Shown: positions 53,715-63,725 of the stretch, one piece after another | Layout of the letters: every line of letters starts with the position of its first letter | Position numbering within the stretch: the stretch's first letter is position 1 | Source: Teratosphaeria epicoccoides | Taxonomy: Eukaryota > Ascomycota > Dothideomycetes > Mycosphaerellales > Teratosphaeriaceae | NCBI GenBank assembly: GCA_021401465.1 | Contig: JADDMT010000059.1 | Location: 1-64,000 of the forward strand | Length of the DNA: 64,000 nucleotides | Direction: 5' to 3' | Program-made: the position numbers and the translations under genes | Notes under the pieces: model-generated | Seen by the model: the letters and a program-made list of their open reading frames with translations, nothing else | Told to the model about the DNA's origin: nothing | The model's database searches: none

Positions 53715-54339
53715 TGCACATAAAATATCCTTCCGCAGCGACGCATGCGTGATCGGTCGTGCAGCGCGAGAATATATTCAAAAGAGGACTTGCGCGCAGG
53801 ATCAGGCAGAAAGCGAGACGCTAGGGCCGCCCTGCTGGACCAAGGGACCCACTCATTGCCAACAACCTTGCTCGGTCATCAGACGTCGAAACCGCTCCTG
53901 GTTATCGGCACAATCGTTCAATCGTTCTGAAGTGCTGACTGGCGTGGCAACGCGACGGCGGATACCAAATGCCAGCGATTCCGCATCGAAACGTAGAGAG
54001 CCACATAACAGGTAGAGAGGCACAGAAAAGACAGAAAAGGAAGGCACGACCATCAAGCTATTCAGCTCCCGAAAGTCCACTGCCTCCAAGTAGCCGCATA
54101 TAGTCGATTCTACCACTCTGGCCAGATTGAATGTGTCTTTTGCCGCTCCTGCCGAGATCCTTTGCACTCTTCCTCTTTCCCTTGATGAACATTGCTCTTC
54201 AATGCTGGCTAGATGATCGATGTACTTGCGTGGTTCGAGATACAGCCGGCAGCACCCCTTGAGCTAACCTGGCAACCTATGGCTAACGTTTGCTCGATAG
54301 TGCCGTTACCGAAGCTCTCATGTCTGACTGCCGTCGAAC
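53715..54339. other. intergenic region between the unknown gene and MoaC
   Basis: 625 bases; both neighbours are on the minus strand. Nothing recognised. Confidence 0.5.
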
Positions 54340-56139
54340 TCAACCATCACTATTGTCGCCGTCACTATCGCCATGTTCCTCGCTATCGCTGACTCCCTGG
54401 GGACTCACCGCGTTGGCTGGCCGCTCTAAGCCATGATCCTCCCAATAGTTCGGTCCGCTTCCTTCAATAGCCCTCAGCCAGTCCCTATCTGCGAAGACAC
54501 CACTTCTCCCTCCGCTCTTGTAAACTAACCGAGTATTGCGAATTTTTGCACTTCTATCAACAGCCTTACACATATCGTAGACGGTCAATGAGGCAGTCAT
54601 TGCAGCGGTCAATGCCTCCATCTCTACTCCAGTAGGTCCGATGCAATCAGCGCGCGCATATATGCTCACGCCACCGAACGCCATTTTGCCGCTGATTGTA
54701 TCGGAAGTGAGGGGAGTGATGGGAGTGCAGTCAACGTCGACCCTGCTCAGCGCGACAGGATGGCACAGGGGCACCAAATCAGACGTCTTTTTGGCGGCCA
54801 TAATGCCCGCGATACGTGCAGTTCCCAAGACATCGCCCTTCTTATTCTGAGACATGACAATTTGATTGTGAGTTTCCTGATTCGAAAACCTGACGGCTGA
54901 GTATGCAATCGCGATCCGTTTTGTGGCTGCCTTTACTCCAACATCGACCATGTGTGCTTCACCTGTCGACTTGAGGTGCGTCAGCTTTGGTGTGATCTCA
55001 GTGACGTGGCCGGGCACAGCTATCGGCTGTGTTTGCTTTGTTGCATCCCCAGAAGCGTGGGTAGACTTAATTCGCCACTTCTCCAGCAGTCTAGCTCGGC
55101 GCGCTGTTCTACGAGGTGACTTGGCTGCAGCTTGATGTTCCTCCTGATCCAGTGATGTGATCGTCCCTGTCTCGCTGGCTGGCCCGATCAGCCTAGCGAC
55201 GGTATGGGGCTCATCCAAGCCCCAGGGCTTCTGATCCTTTTTTGCATCTGCGTCAGGCCTGAAGAGACTGCGATATAGCACTGAGCTTTCAGCAAATGGA
55301 TTTGGCGCATGTGGTGCAGCAACTGGGGAGGTTGACAGGTCAGTCTGTTCCCCATCTAGTTCCCTGCCCACAGTAGGAAGCGCAACCCTAGATCTCACTT
55401 CCCTGGCCAAAGCAGGATGCGCACCCCAAGGTCTCCTTACAATGCTTCCGGCACGGACGGGAGCCATGATTTTCCCGCCCGCCGGCCTCTGTCTCCGAGA
55501 CTTCGCAAGATATCTCCGAAGCCGCATAGATGTGTCTTCGTTTGCCGGTTTCGGTATGAAGGGATTCTCTGCTGCTTGCAATTCCTTCTGTGGCTCCTCC
55601 GATGTTGGTAGTTCTGCTTTGCTCCGCCGAGTATCAATGCGCTTGAACATAGTTCGTTGCCGCATGACTCTGTCAGGTTCTGCTGGCGACTTTGTGCCGG
55701 GCCCGCTTGGTCCAGTCTTTGGCCTCGCAATTGCCTGCTCTGCCTTTTCTGCATCTTTTGCTTCTTGCTTGGCAGGCTTGGACAGACCTGTATTGAAGAA
55801 GCTCAGGTCGATTCTATCTGACTTTTCATGTTTCGTGGCTGCCCTCGTTTCAGCAGGCGCGTCATCTTGCTTTACGGATAGCGTTGGCGACCTTGCACCA
55901 GTCTCGGCTGGTGGTCGACTGTATCGAGCTTGCGGCGGCGTCGAGAATAGACTTGAAAGACTCTGAAAGCCCAGCGATGAGATCAGACTTGGTCGCCGCT
56001 CTTCATTATTCGCCCTCTTGTCCTTGTCAAATTTGTCTTGTGAATCCGACGAGTAATACCGTGCTCCGTTTGATGCAACGCTTGACGCGTTGAGCAGATG
56101 GGAAGGGATTCTCGGCCACGGAGGCGCTGTGGGAGACAT
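54340..56139 (-). CDS. cnxABC: MoaC domain (cyclic pyranopterin phosphate synthase) part of the molybdenum-cofactor locus
   Basis: 599 residues if started at the ATG 56137-56139; the frame is open upstream to an acceptor at 56187. The MoaC domain lies at about 386-550: GEAHMVDVGVKAATKRIAIA, KKGDVLGTARIAGIMAAKKT, DLVPLCHPVAL and the signature GPTGVEMEALTAAMTASLTV followed by YDMCKAVDR. The first 385 residues are disordered, beginning with a mitochondrial-type presequence (WPRIPSHLLNASSVASNGAR, then YYSS). The C-terminus has an acidic tail. MoaC completes cPMP made from GTP with MoaA. The gene lies directly after MoaA on the same strand. In filamentous fungi and animals the two are one locus; here a 189-nt intron (56187-56375) would fuse them in frame. 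Separate translation from its own ATG is the alternative. Confidence 0.88.
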   Translation of the reverse strand: MSPTAPPWPRIPSHLLNASSVASNGARYYSSDSQDKFDKDKRANNEERRPSLISSLGFQSLSSLFSTPPQARYSRPPAETGARSPTLSVKQDDAPAETRAATKHEKSDRIDLSFFNTGLSKPAKQEAKDAEKAEQAIARPKTGPSGPGTKSPAEPDRVMRQRTMFKRIDTRRSKAELPTSEEPQKELQAAENPFIPKPANEDTSMRLRRYLAKSRRQRPAGGKIMAPVRAGSIVRRPWGAHPALAREVRSRVALPTVGRELDGEQTDLSTSPVAAPHAPNPFAESSVLYRSLFRPDADAKKDQKPWGLDEPHTVARLIGPASETGTITSLDQEEHQAAAKSPRRTARRARLLEKWRIKSTHASGDATKQTQPIAVPGHVTEITPKLTHLKSTGEAHMVDVGVKAATKRIAIAYSAVRFSNQETHNQIVMSQNKKGDVLGTARIAGIMAAKKTSDLVPLCHPVALSRVDVDCTPITPLTSDTISGKMAFGGVSIYARADCIGPTGVEMEALTAAMTASLTVYDMCKAVDRSAKIRNTRLVYKSGGRSGVFADRDWLRAIEGSGPNYWEDHGLERPANAVSPQGVSDSEEHGDSDGDNSDG

Positions 56140-56186
56140 GGGAGAAGGTCTTGAAAAACGAGAGAACGTTTGCAGTCTCGGCTCAC

Positions 56187-56375
56187 CTACCTCAATATAT
56201 CAGCGACGAGACCAGTACAGAATGTAAAATAAGGAAGATATGAATATGATCTGTACACGATGTACAGGCATCAATTCATCGTCACATCACTCATCTCATA
56301 TCATCATGTCTGTCTCAAATGGCAGGATGCAAATGATATCGTTCATCGTTCGCGAAAGAAGCAAAACCTACCCAC
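56187..56375 (-). other. candidate alternative intron joining MoaA to MoaC
   Basis: Donor G|GTGGGT at 56375 cuts inside the Gly-Gly codons at the end of MoaA, just before the TAG stop (56368-56370). Acceptor GTAG at 56187 follows a CTGAT-type branch site. Joining gives ...RPMILIGGEPRLQTFSRFSR... in frame with MoaC. Unspliced, MoaA ends in Gly-Gly and stops. No other donor/acceptor pair I tried keeps frame. Confidence 0.5.
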
Positions 56376-57669
56376 CGATCAGAATCATTGGCCTGTTCTC
56401 CATGTTCTCCAAGTTCTCCATGCCGGCATGGCGAGCTGCCTTCCGCTTAACAGCTGTGCCGATGACATCAAGCAGCTGTCGCTCTTTTGTAATCCAGCCT
56501 TCTGAGCGGTTCTGTTTCCGTCGGTCAAGTTCAACTTGTCGTATCGCTTCGAATGCCGCTTCATCCATGGGTTCGCCGTTGCGCTCTGTCCGCAGCAGGT
56601 CGCGGAGAGACACTTCAGCATTACCATGTAAGCACACTTTTAGGTTCCCATCGCCAGTGATGCGCAGTCGATTGCAAGTGCCGCAAAAGTTATGCGTCAT
56701 GCTGGTGATGAAGCCAACACGACCCTTATGACCTGGTACCTGCCAAGTCTTGGATGTATCGTTCTTCGCGTCTCGCAATCGGCTGACCGCAGGATACTTG
56801 GCGCGGATTATGTCGAGCGTCTCCTCGTAGGACAGCATCTTCTTCTGATTCCACTTGTTACCGCCAAATGGCATGTACTCAATGAAGCGCACTTCAACAT
56901 TCTGATCCTGGGTCATGTCCACAAACGGGAGGATCTGGTGGTCATTCAGACCGCGCATCACCACGCAGTTGATCTTTAGCTTGACACCCGCACCTAACTT
57001 GTTCATCTCTTGTACACCGTTGATGCTCTTCATGACGGCGTCGAAGCCCTGGCGTCGTGTCAGAATCTGGAACTGATATGGGTCGAGCGTATCCAGGCTG
57101 ATGTTGACGCCCGTCAGACCAGCCTCTACCATCGAGTCCAGCTTTCGATGCAGTGATATGCCGTTTGTCGTCAACGCTAGCTCTTTCAGCCCGTTTCGCC
57201 GGAGACTTCCGATCTGCTGCACAAGAGAAACAATGTCCTTCCGCACCGTCGGCTCGCCACCCGTCAAGCGAATCTTGGTGACACCCTGATTTACGAATAG
57301 CGCGCTCAGATAGTAGATCTCGGCGCTCGTCAACAGTTCTCTATTCGGCGAGAGCTGGACGCCCTCCTCTGGCATACAATAGAGACATCGTAGGTTGCAC
57401 CGCTCGGTGACGGAGATGCGCAGGTAGTCATGCTGCCGATTGAAGTTGTCCGTCAAGAATTCCGAGAAGGGTTTTGCATCGCGAATCGCTTGTCTTCGGC
57501 TCGGTCGAACGAGCTTCGAAGCAGAGGTGGGCTCAGGTATATACGATAGCGCATCGTTGCTGTCGACAGCAACTGCGGTAGTCAACCATCGAGAGTTGAG
57601 CGTCGGCCATCTGTTCTGCGGTATTGTCCTTGTGATCGATCGAACGCTTCTGCTCGTGGCCATATGCAT
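56368..57669 (-). CDS. cnxABC: MoaA radical-SAM GTP 3',8-cyclase part of the molybdenum-cofactor locus
   Basis: 433 residues, ATG at 57667-57669 (a second one two codons on). The N-terminus (SRSVRSITRTIPQNRWPTLN) looks like a mitochondrial presequence. The radical-SAM cluster motif is ERCNLRCLYCMP (Cx3CxxC), followed by TKIRLTGGEPTVRKD and ALTTNGISLHRKL. The C-terminal cluster is FCGTCNRLRITGDGNLKVCL (CxxCx13C). The protein ends exactly in RPMILIGG and a stop; the free C-terminal Gly-Gly is needed for MoaA activity in bacteria and man. It turns GTP into the cyclised intermediate used by MoaC in the mitochondrial matrix. The start lies 230 bases from the divergent RCM1 start, so both share a short promoter. 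Confidence 0.93.
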   Translation of the reverse strand: MHMATSRSVRSITRTIPQNRWPTLNSRWLTTAVAVDSNDALSYIPEPTSASKLVRPSRRQAIRDAKPFSEFLTDNFNRQHDYLRISVTERCNLRCLYCMPEEGVQLSPNRELLTSAEIYYLSALFVNQGVTKIRLTGGEPTVRKDIVSLVQQIGSLRRNGLKELALTTNGISLHRKLDSMVEAGLTGVNISLDTLDPYQFQILTRRQGFDAVMKSINGVQEMNKLGAGVKLKINCVVMRGLNDHQILPFVDMTQDQNVEVRFIEYMPFGGNKWNQKKMLSYEETLDIIRAKYPAVSRLRDAKNDTSKTWQVPGHKGRVGFITSMTHNFCGTCNRLRITGDGNLKVCLHGNAEVSLRDLLRTERNGEPMDEAAFEAIRQVELDRRKQNRSEGWITKERQLLDVIGTAVKRKAARHAGMENLENMENRPMILIGG

Positions 57670-57899
57670 GGCGTGGGGTTATTTTGCAAATATCGAAATG
57701 TCCATCATACTGCCCTATCAACATAATACTGTACAAAAGACGGACCGGCCAGCAAAAGAGTAAGTGATCGCAACGAATGACATGCGGCAAAGACGGCAAT
57801 TTGGTTTGTCATCGGCGTACCTGCTATATTCGGACTAGCGCTGCCCTGCCACAGAGCTATACCCAGTGATCGCACTTCATCCTGGATTCTTTGCGGTCA

Positions 57900-59590
57900 A
57901 TGTCCCTCTACCACGAGGCCGCAGGTGCCCTCGATAGCGCTAGACAGTCTGGCAGCTCGATCAAGACACGAGTTTTCGGGGAGAACACATGGAAGAGTGA
58001 CCGCAAGACCTTATTTGCTCTTAGCACTGAGGCAGCAAAATGGAGCGAGGTGCTGTCCGAGGTGGTCAACAAGAGCGGCATATTGGCCATTGAAAAGGCG
58101 GTACGTTTTCGTGATGAATGCACATATGGCATCGGCTGACCCGAGTGAAGCTCTCGCCAACCCTCGCAATTTTGCTTGTACATGATCTGTTCCTGGCAAA
58201 GAAAGGTGTGGCATTGCCAGCAAGTCATGGCTTGCATGTTGCTGTTGCTCGCCACAAGGTCAGGCTATCTGCCGAGCTCACCAAGGCCAGGCTCAGACGA
58301 GGATGTGCGACACTTGATGCGCTGCGGGAACGCATCAACCGTCAGGCAAGCGAACATATCAACGGCCAGGATGCGGCTGCTGGTCCAAGGCATCCAAGAT
58401 GGATAAGAGTTAACGTTTTGAAGTCTACTTTAGAGGAGCAACTGAGGTTAACTTTCTCTGAGTATGCTCGAGTTGACAGTATAGCTCAAGTGCTGAGGCC
58501 CGCACCAGATCATAAACCGATTTGCATTGACGAGCACATACCAGACCTGATTGCCGTGCCTGCTCGCGTTGATGTTACGAACACCAAAGCATACAAGACT
58601 GGATGCTTGATCCTGCAAGATAAAGCATCGTGCTTCCCGGCTTTCCTGCTCAACCCCACCCCAGACGATGGGGACCTGATCGATGCAACGGCCGCTCCTG
58701 GCAATAAGACTACGCATCTTGCAGCTCTCACACTCGGGAACTACAAAGACAAGCAAGGCAGGAAGGTGATCGCTTGCGAAAAGAACGAGCTCAGAAGCCA
58801 GACTCTGCAGAAGATGGTCAAGATTGCTGGTGGCCAGGATGTCATCACTGTCAAAGCCAAGCAGGACTTCATGAAGCTCAATCCAGATGCAAAGGAGTTC
58901 GCAAACGTGACTGCTCTGCTCCTTGATCCAAGTTGCTCAGGCAGTGGAATCGTCGGCCGCGACGAAGGCGGCATTTCTGTGCACTTGCCCAGCGTAGAAA
59001 CATCACAGGCCGCTGCAAAGAGCAAGAAGCGGAAGCGTAGTCAGCAGGCTGCTCCTCAGCATCCAGCGCCGGCCAAAGAGGAAGTTGCAGCGGAGGAAGA
59101 GATTCCGAACCAGATGCCAGACGACAGAGCGAAATTAAAGCAACGCCTCGAAAACCTGTCGTCATTCCAGTTGCGGATGCTCCAGCGTGCTATGGCCTTT
59201 CCGGCAGCCAGACGGATCACCTACTCGACATGCTCGATTCATGCCGTGGAGAACGAGCAGGTGGTCATCAAAGCATTGATATCGGCCGTGGCAAAAGATA
59301 GAGGCTGGCGAATCATGAAGAGAAGTCAGCAGGTCGATGGTATGAAGAGGTGGCATCGCAGAGGATGCGAGGAGGCTTGCGCAGTCGACGGCGCTGAAGG
59401 CCAGGTCGAGGTCGGTGAGGTGGCAGATGCTTGTATCCGATGTGAGAAGGGCAGTGAGGACGGAACGATGGGGTTTTTCGTTGCTGGCTTTGTTCGCGAC
59501 GCTGACCGCATTGGGACACACGGCGGTAATGGGACCGTTGAGGAAGGACGTGAGTCAGAAGATGAGTGGAATGGCTTTAGCGAAGACTAG
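57900..59590 (+). CDS. RCM1: 25S rRNA (cytosine-C5) methyltransferase, NSUN5/Rcm1 type
   Basis: Exons 57900-58100 and 58151-59590 give 546 residues; 50-nt intron (GTACGT...TGAAG) joins SGILAIEKA to LSPTLAILLVHDLFLAKKG. The N-terminus MSLYHEAAGAL and this helix are typical of NSUN5. The SAM site is DLIDATAAPGNKTTHLAAL. The catalytic pair is present: Cys in LLLDPSCSGSG (motif IV) and Cys in RITYSTCSIHAVENEQV (motif VI). A Lys/Ala/Glu-rich insert (about 360-400) separates them, larger than in yeast. The C-terminal 90 residues are partly acidic, with GFFVAGFVRD as the last conserved strand. The enzyme methylates one cytosine of large-subunit rRNA in the nucleolus. Confidence 0.93.
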
Positions 59591-59881
59591 CTTGAGACCA
59601 CATACTGACGATCCACGTGCGATGCCCAGACTGCTCAAATCGTTCAAATTGGACGTGCTGCAATATCGCCACATGTGTTGTGGCAAGACTTCGTGAACAC
59701 TGGACGTAGTCATGGCATTTCTCTGATGTCGAGGTTTACTTTTGCCGATCACTTTTGTTACATTCGTATGCCGCAATCTAATGCTGGGCCGTGTAGTAGT
59801 TATGCTACGCCTGAAACATGCTCGTCATGGCTAACCTAACAGGCCTGCCGAGCTTCATGCCCTCATCACTCGCGCCGCAGA

Positions 59882-60481
59882 CTAGCGGCGTTCAGAAGCC
59901 ACCTCCTCAGCACTGGCCGGCACCCTCTCCTCTGCTGGGGGACCCCCAACGGTACCACGTCCGATGACCGCCTCTTCCTTGTCCAGCGCTCTCTGGTTGG
60001 CGAACTGCGGGTCATGAGCATCGACCGTCTTGCCCACAGCACCGCTCTTCAGACCATCAAGGCTTGTCCCTGGGTTCTTGCGGTGGTGTTGTCCATCGTG
60101 CCTCAGCTCAGAAGACGTCTGGCCCTGGATCGGCTTGCCAAGACCTGTGTTGACGTCGGCTGACGTCGCACCCGGGAAGTCGTTTGGCGACGGTCGCGGT
60201 GCATCTGGGTCGATGTCGTCGGTGGTCTGGGTGACCGGTGGGACCTCTGAGATGTTATTCGGCTTGAAGGTTCTGTCGGCTGGTGCTGAGCCTGGTGGGA
60301 GCGTCTTGGCGTGGAACTCTGGAGCGGCGTCGTTACCGACGAGCTTGCCTGGCTGATGACCGCCGGTTGTCAATGGCTCGTCGCGGCCTTTGGAGGCGTG
60401 GAATGGTTGGCTGCCGCCAGTGGGCATTTGGTTGCTGAGAGCATCGGGGCCGTTGCCACGGGTGGCTGACGTATCGGACAT
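59882..60481 (-). CDS. disordered protein of unknown function
   Basis: 199 residues in one exon, ATG at 60479-60481. Rich in Gly, Pro, Asp and Thr with no hydrophobic core, no Cys and no signal peptide. Segments such as GGSQPFHASKGRDEPLTTGG, DDIDPDAPRPSPNDFPGA and HHRKNPGTSLDGLKSGAVGK resemble small conserved hypothetical proteins of moulds, some of which are stress-related, but I cannot name a family. It converges on RCM1, with 291 bases between the two stops. Confidence 0.6.
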   Translation of the reverse strand: MSDTSATRGNGPDALSNQMPTGGSQPFHASKGRDEPLTTGGHQPGKLVGNDAAPEFHAKTLPPGSAPADRTFKPNNISEVPPVTQTTDDIDPDAPRPSPNDFPGATSADVNTGLGKPIQGQTSSELRHDGQHHRKNPGTSLDGLKSGAVGKTVDAHDPQFANQRALDKEEAVIGRGTVGGPPAEERVPASAEEVASERR

Positions 60482-61045
60482 GATGCTTGTGTCTTGTTGA
60501 GGTACTTCGACGGTCTCTGGTACGTTGACTTTTGGATTGAGCGCTATTGCGTTGTTGAGTGTGTAAGATCAAAATGTGTCGTGTGCCTGCCCTTCGAAAA
60601 GACATTTGCATCCCACTTTGGTGGCGTCATGCCCTCGTCATACGCACATGCAAGCCTCCGTTTCTGCAAAGATTGATTCACGAGAGCGGGCAAGGTTGCA
60701 TTGTGGCATCAATGGGCCGTGGGTGCATGTAATTTCAGTCTTCGCCCCGACACTTCTCCTGCAAATCGAGATGTTGCAATGACGCGCATTGAGCAGGACG
60801 GAAACCCTCCGATGGGAGCAAGGAAGCTGTCAGAGTCATGATCGCCCTTCACCCGAGATCATCACATGGATGCAAGGAAAGGAGAGCGGGCTGATATGTG
60901 TTGCCGATAAAGACCATTGGTGAGACTTCCCCCCCGTCCATCAGGCAAGTGAAGTTTCTGAGTGGCTCGTGCAATTGACATATCCGGTAACTTATCTCTC
61001 TCGTTGTGCTCACAAGACTTAGGCCTCGTCTCGCAGATGCCCCAA
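60482..61045. other. intergenic region between two unknown genes
   Basis: 564 bases, both neighbours on the minus strand. Nothing recognised; includes the promoter of the 59882-60481 gene. Confidence 0.5.
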
Positions 61046-62143
61046 TCAAAATGAGTTCTTCCCAATCCATGTCCTGCCTGAGGACGAAGATGGAGATGGC
61101 GATCTTGATGTTCCACCTCTCCTCTTGAGCCGTCCAACCTCACGTTGCAGAAGCTCTACGGTGTGCTCTACTCGAGAATGTCGGTCCGAGCTGTGTAGAG
61201 GCCCAGCGACTTCATTGCCCCTGTCACTCTCCCGCTGCTTCATCTCCAGCGCGTCGGAGACAACTGCCATGTACATACGCACTCCATACGCCAGCATGGC
61301 TTGATCAAGACTCTTCGGGGCAGGCAATGTGCTCGGGTGGTGCAGCATCCGCTCGTCTTCGTACGAAAAGCACTTCCTGCCATTGGTTTCCTGGGCAGTG
61401 CGTATACCAGCGATCTTCTCGCACAAGACTCTGATACTTGGATCGACGTCCCTGACGGCATCAGAGTCCTGTGCGTGACGGATACCAAGCAACCTGACTC
61501 CCATTGCCGTCCAGGCTTTCACCTCATCCAGAATTTCTGTTTTGACCTTCTCGTCGACACAGATGGGGCACACGAATGGTGCAGTGATATCTTTCGGATT
61601 CTGAGAATGCCCATTCGGATGGAGGTGGTCGGCAGGACGTGTATGTCGACAATTCGCAGCGCACAGCTCCGGCTGAATGGTTAGGAGACGATGGCCGCAA
61701 GGATCCAGGGTGTGCATGAGGGCACCGGTAGTGCAGGGCGTGCCTAGATGTGCAGCCGCAAAATGGGTTGTCTTTGCTGGCTCAGGCACAGTGGGCGTTC
61801 GCTTCAGCGGGGTCATAGGCGTGGTAAGTCGAGTGGCCCCGCGCACGGACCTTGATCGCTGCATTGGTGAGGATGGTCGAGGCAGTCTACTGGTGCGTTG
61901 GGAGACTGTTCGTTTGCAAGGTGTGCTCTGCGGCGGCGAAGAAGACCCGGCTGGTATTGCCTTCGGCAGCTTGGTGGGATATTCTTCGTAGATCTCGTAG
62001 ATCGTTGTAAGTGATGTGGGATGAAGTGTTGTCGACGGCGTTTTCAGAAGACGAGGTGATGGTGTAGATATGTGTCCCAGTCTGCTCTTATGGACTGGAA
62101 GCGTTGATGGTACATTGCCAAACTTGATCGGTTCTGAAGGCAT
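61046..62143 (-). CDS. protein of unknown function with Cys/His cluster
   Basis: 365 residues in one exon, ATG at 62141-62143. The first 125 residues are Ser/Thr/Pro/Arg-rich, with repeated TP and SP sites (TTPMTPLKRTPTVP) that could be phosphorylated. Residues 145-195 hold Cys149, His151, Cys161, Cys165, His167, Cys192 and Cys195 in LDPCGHRLLTIQPELCAANC and PFVCPICVDEK; this could bind zinc, although it does not fit RING or PHD spacing. A helical part follows (about 200-300) and the C-terminus is Arg/Ser-rich. No family recognised. Similar Cys/His proteins with such tails are often lineage-specific in Dothideomycetes. Confidence 0.6.
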   Translation of the reverse strand: MPSEPIKFGNVPSTLPVHKSRLGHISTPSPRLLKTPSTTLHPTSLTTIYEIYEEYPTKLPKAIPAGSSSPPQSTPCKRTVSQRTSRLPRPSSPMQRSRSVRGATRLTTPMTPLKRTPTVPEPAKTTHFAAAHLGTPCTTGALMHTLDPCGHRLLTIQPELCAANCRHTRPADHLHPNGHSQNPKDITAPFVCPICVDEKVKTEILDEVKAWTAMGVRLLGIRHAQDSDAVRDVDPSIRVLCEKIAGIRTAQETNGRKCFSYEDERMLHHPSTLPAPKSLDQAMLAYGVRMYMAVVSDALEMKQRESDRGNEVAGPLHSSDRHSRVEHTVELLQREVGRLKRRGGTSRSPSPSSSSGRTWIGKNSF

Positions 62144-62564
62144 AATGTCGACCTGCGACTGCTTTGACTGCTGGTAAGGATCGTCTATTCAAGGACGTGA
62201 AGAGCACATGCGGCTGCTGGAAGTGATGTTGAGCGGACCTAAGGGACAGAGCGTGTTGTCTCAGACTTGCAATGCTTTGAGTACACACAAGTCTCAGCTT
62301 GCTTGACTGCACGTTGAGCGCATGTCTCTCGATGAGAGCACAGTACCATACATCTTGCGCCTACCGCATCAACCATCGAGCAGCATGACAAACTACGGAA
62401 CCAGTCCGTCTGGGTGATTTTGATTGATCATTTGTCGGAGAGGTCATATGTTGAGACCTGGCGTCACTGTGCGCGGTCAGTCCTACTCATCAGGCACATC
62501 CCAGCCTATTGACGTCCCAAAGGACAGATTAAATACAGCCGATTACGGCCCTCCAACCAAGTAG
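62144..62564. other. intergenic region
   Basis: 421 bases upstream of the 61046-62143 gene and before the broken zinc-finger gene. Nothing recognised. Confidence 0.5.
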
Positions 62565-63725
62565 CGAGCATTGGTCGGAGAATTCGATGTGCAGCTCTGC
62601 AACAATTGTGGCGCCTACCACCACCCGGGCTGCATCGGTAAGGGCCGTCAACCACCGGGGCCATACCGCGCAGAAGGTAGCCATGACCGGCACGCCGAGA
62701 ATGGAATGCTGTACCGGAGATAGGGCCTGGCTTTCGTCTGTACCAAGTGCGAAGGCCAGGCTCGCGGCAGGAGCAAGCGGAAAGCAGAGGGTGGTAGCGC
62801 GTTACGCACCATCAAGCGCACTGGTAAGGTCAAAATGCAAGACCGCAAGCAGGATCTGCACAAGGCCGAGGTCTACAGATAGAAGAGGAAGCTCGAAAAG
62901 TTCGCCGCGCAGACCGAGGAGCTGGGACTGGACGAGATGGCGCAACTGAAGCGGAAGAATGCCAAGCTCTTACAGGCTCAAGCGCCTCAACGAAGAGGGT
63001 CGCCACTTTGTTCCAGGCACCTTTGACTCGATGCGTGTCATCTCCAGCGAGGAGATTGGCAGATTGTACGCCATTCGAGCGGCTACTGATAACACCATCA
63101 AGGTCAGCATGACATGCGACTGGTGCCGTGAGTGCATGCATGGCGTATTCTATCGTCGGTTAACCTGTGCTCCCAAGGTCAATGACTGGAGCGAGATGAA
63201 TCAGCCAGACCTTTGCGATAAGTGCGTTGTCGTTGGCGGCATCTACCACGAGGAGCATGGCAAGGTTGTCCACGACCATAAGCTGGAGGCGCTACGTGTC
63301 GCTGAGTTGGACGACCTGGGCAGGAAGAAGGTACCGCAGCAGTCGGATCAGCAGCACGCGGAATTCGCCACAATGGATGCAACCACGGAGCATCAGCATT
63401 CGACTATACAATATCTTTGCTGGTCGAGCCTGAAGCAGCGAACGACGCCGGCGAGCAGCCTGAAGGTCCGGAGCGATACATGCGCCCATTGACGGCACCG
63501 CCTGTCTTTCGAGCGGAGAGTTCGAAGCCGCAGAAGGAGTCCGTCCCACGCAAGGGTAGCCGTACGAGTAGCAGATTGGCGACGACCAGGACCGGCCACA
63601 GTGCGGATGGGATGATAGGTGATGTGATGGAGGAGCAATTGGTGTTGGGCATGATTGGAAGACGCGGCATTGGCTGCTTGGTTGCCCGGTTAGTAGAGTG
63701 CTGGCAGCATGCATTTCTGGGTTGA
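62565..63725 (+). pseudogene. broken zinc-finger-like gene
   Basis: Coding-like sequence runs through three frame segments. From 62565 one frame reads VQLCNNCGAYHHPGCIGKG and, after TAG 62721-62723, AFVCTKCEGQARGRSKRK, then QDRKQDLHKAEVYR, a second TAG 62880-62882 and KRKLEKFAAQTEELGLDEMA. Near 62965 it shifts to a second frame: RLNEEGRHFVPGTFDSMRVI, MTCDWCRECMHGVFYRRLTC and DLCDKCVVVGGIYHEEHGKV. Near 63420 it returns to the first frame: EPEAANDAGEQPEGPERYMR, ending at 63725. Cys pairs (CxxC) recur, so the ancestor had at least two zinc-binding units and a coiled segment. Two in-frame stops and two shifts argue for a pseudogene; introns could account for one shift but not for the stops. Family unknown. 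Confidence 0.5.
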
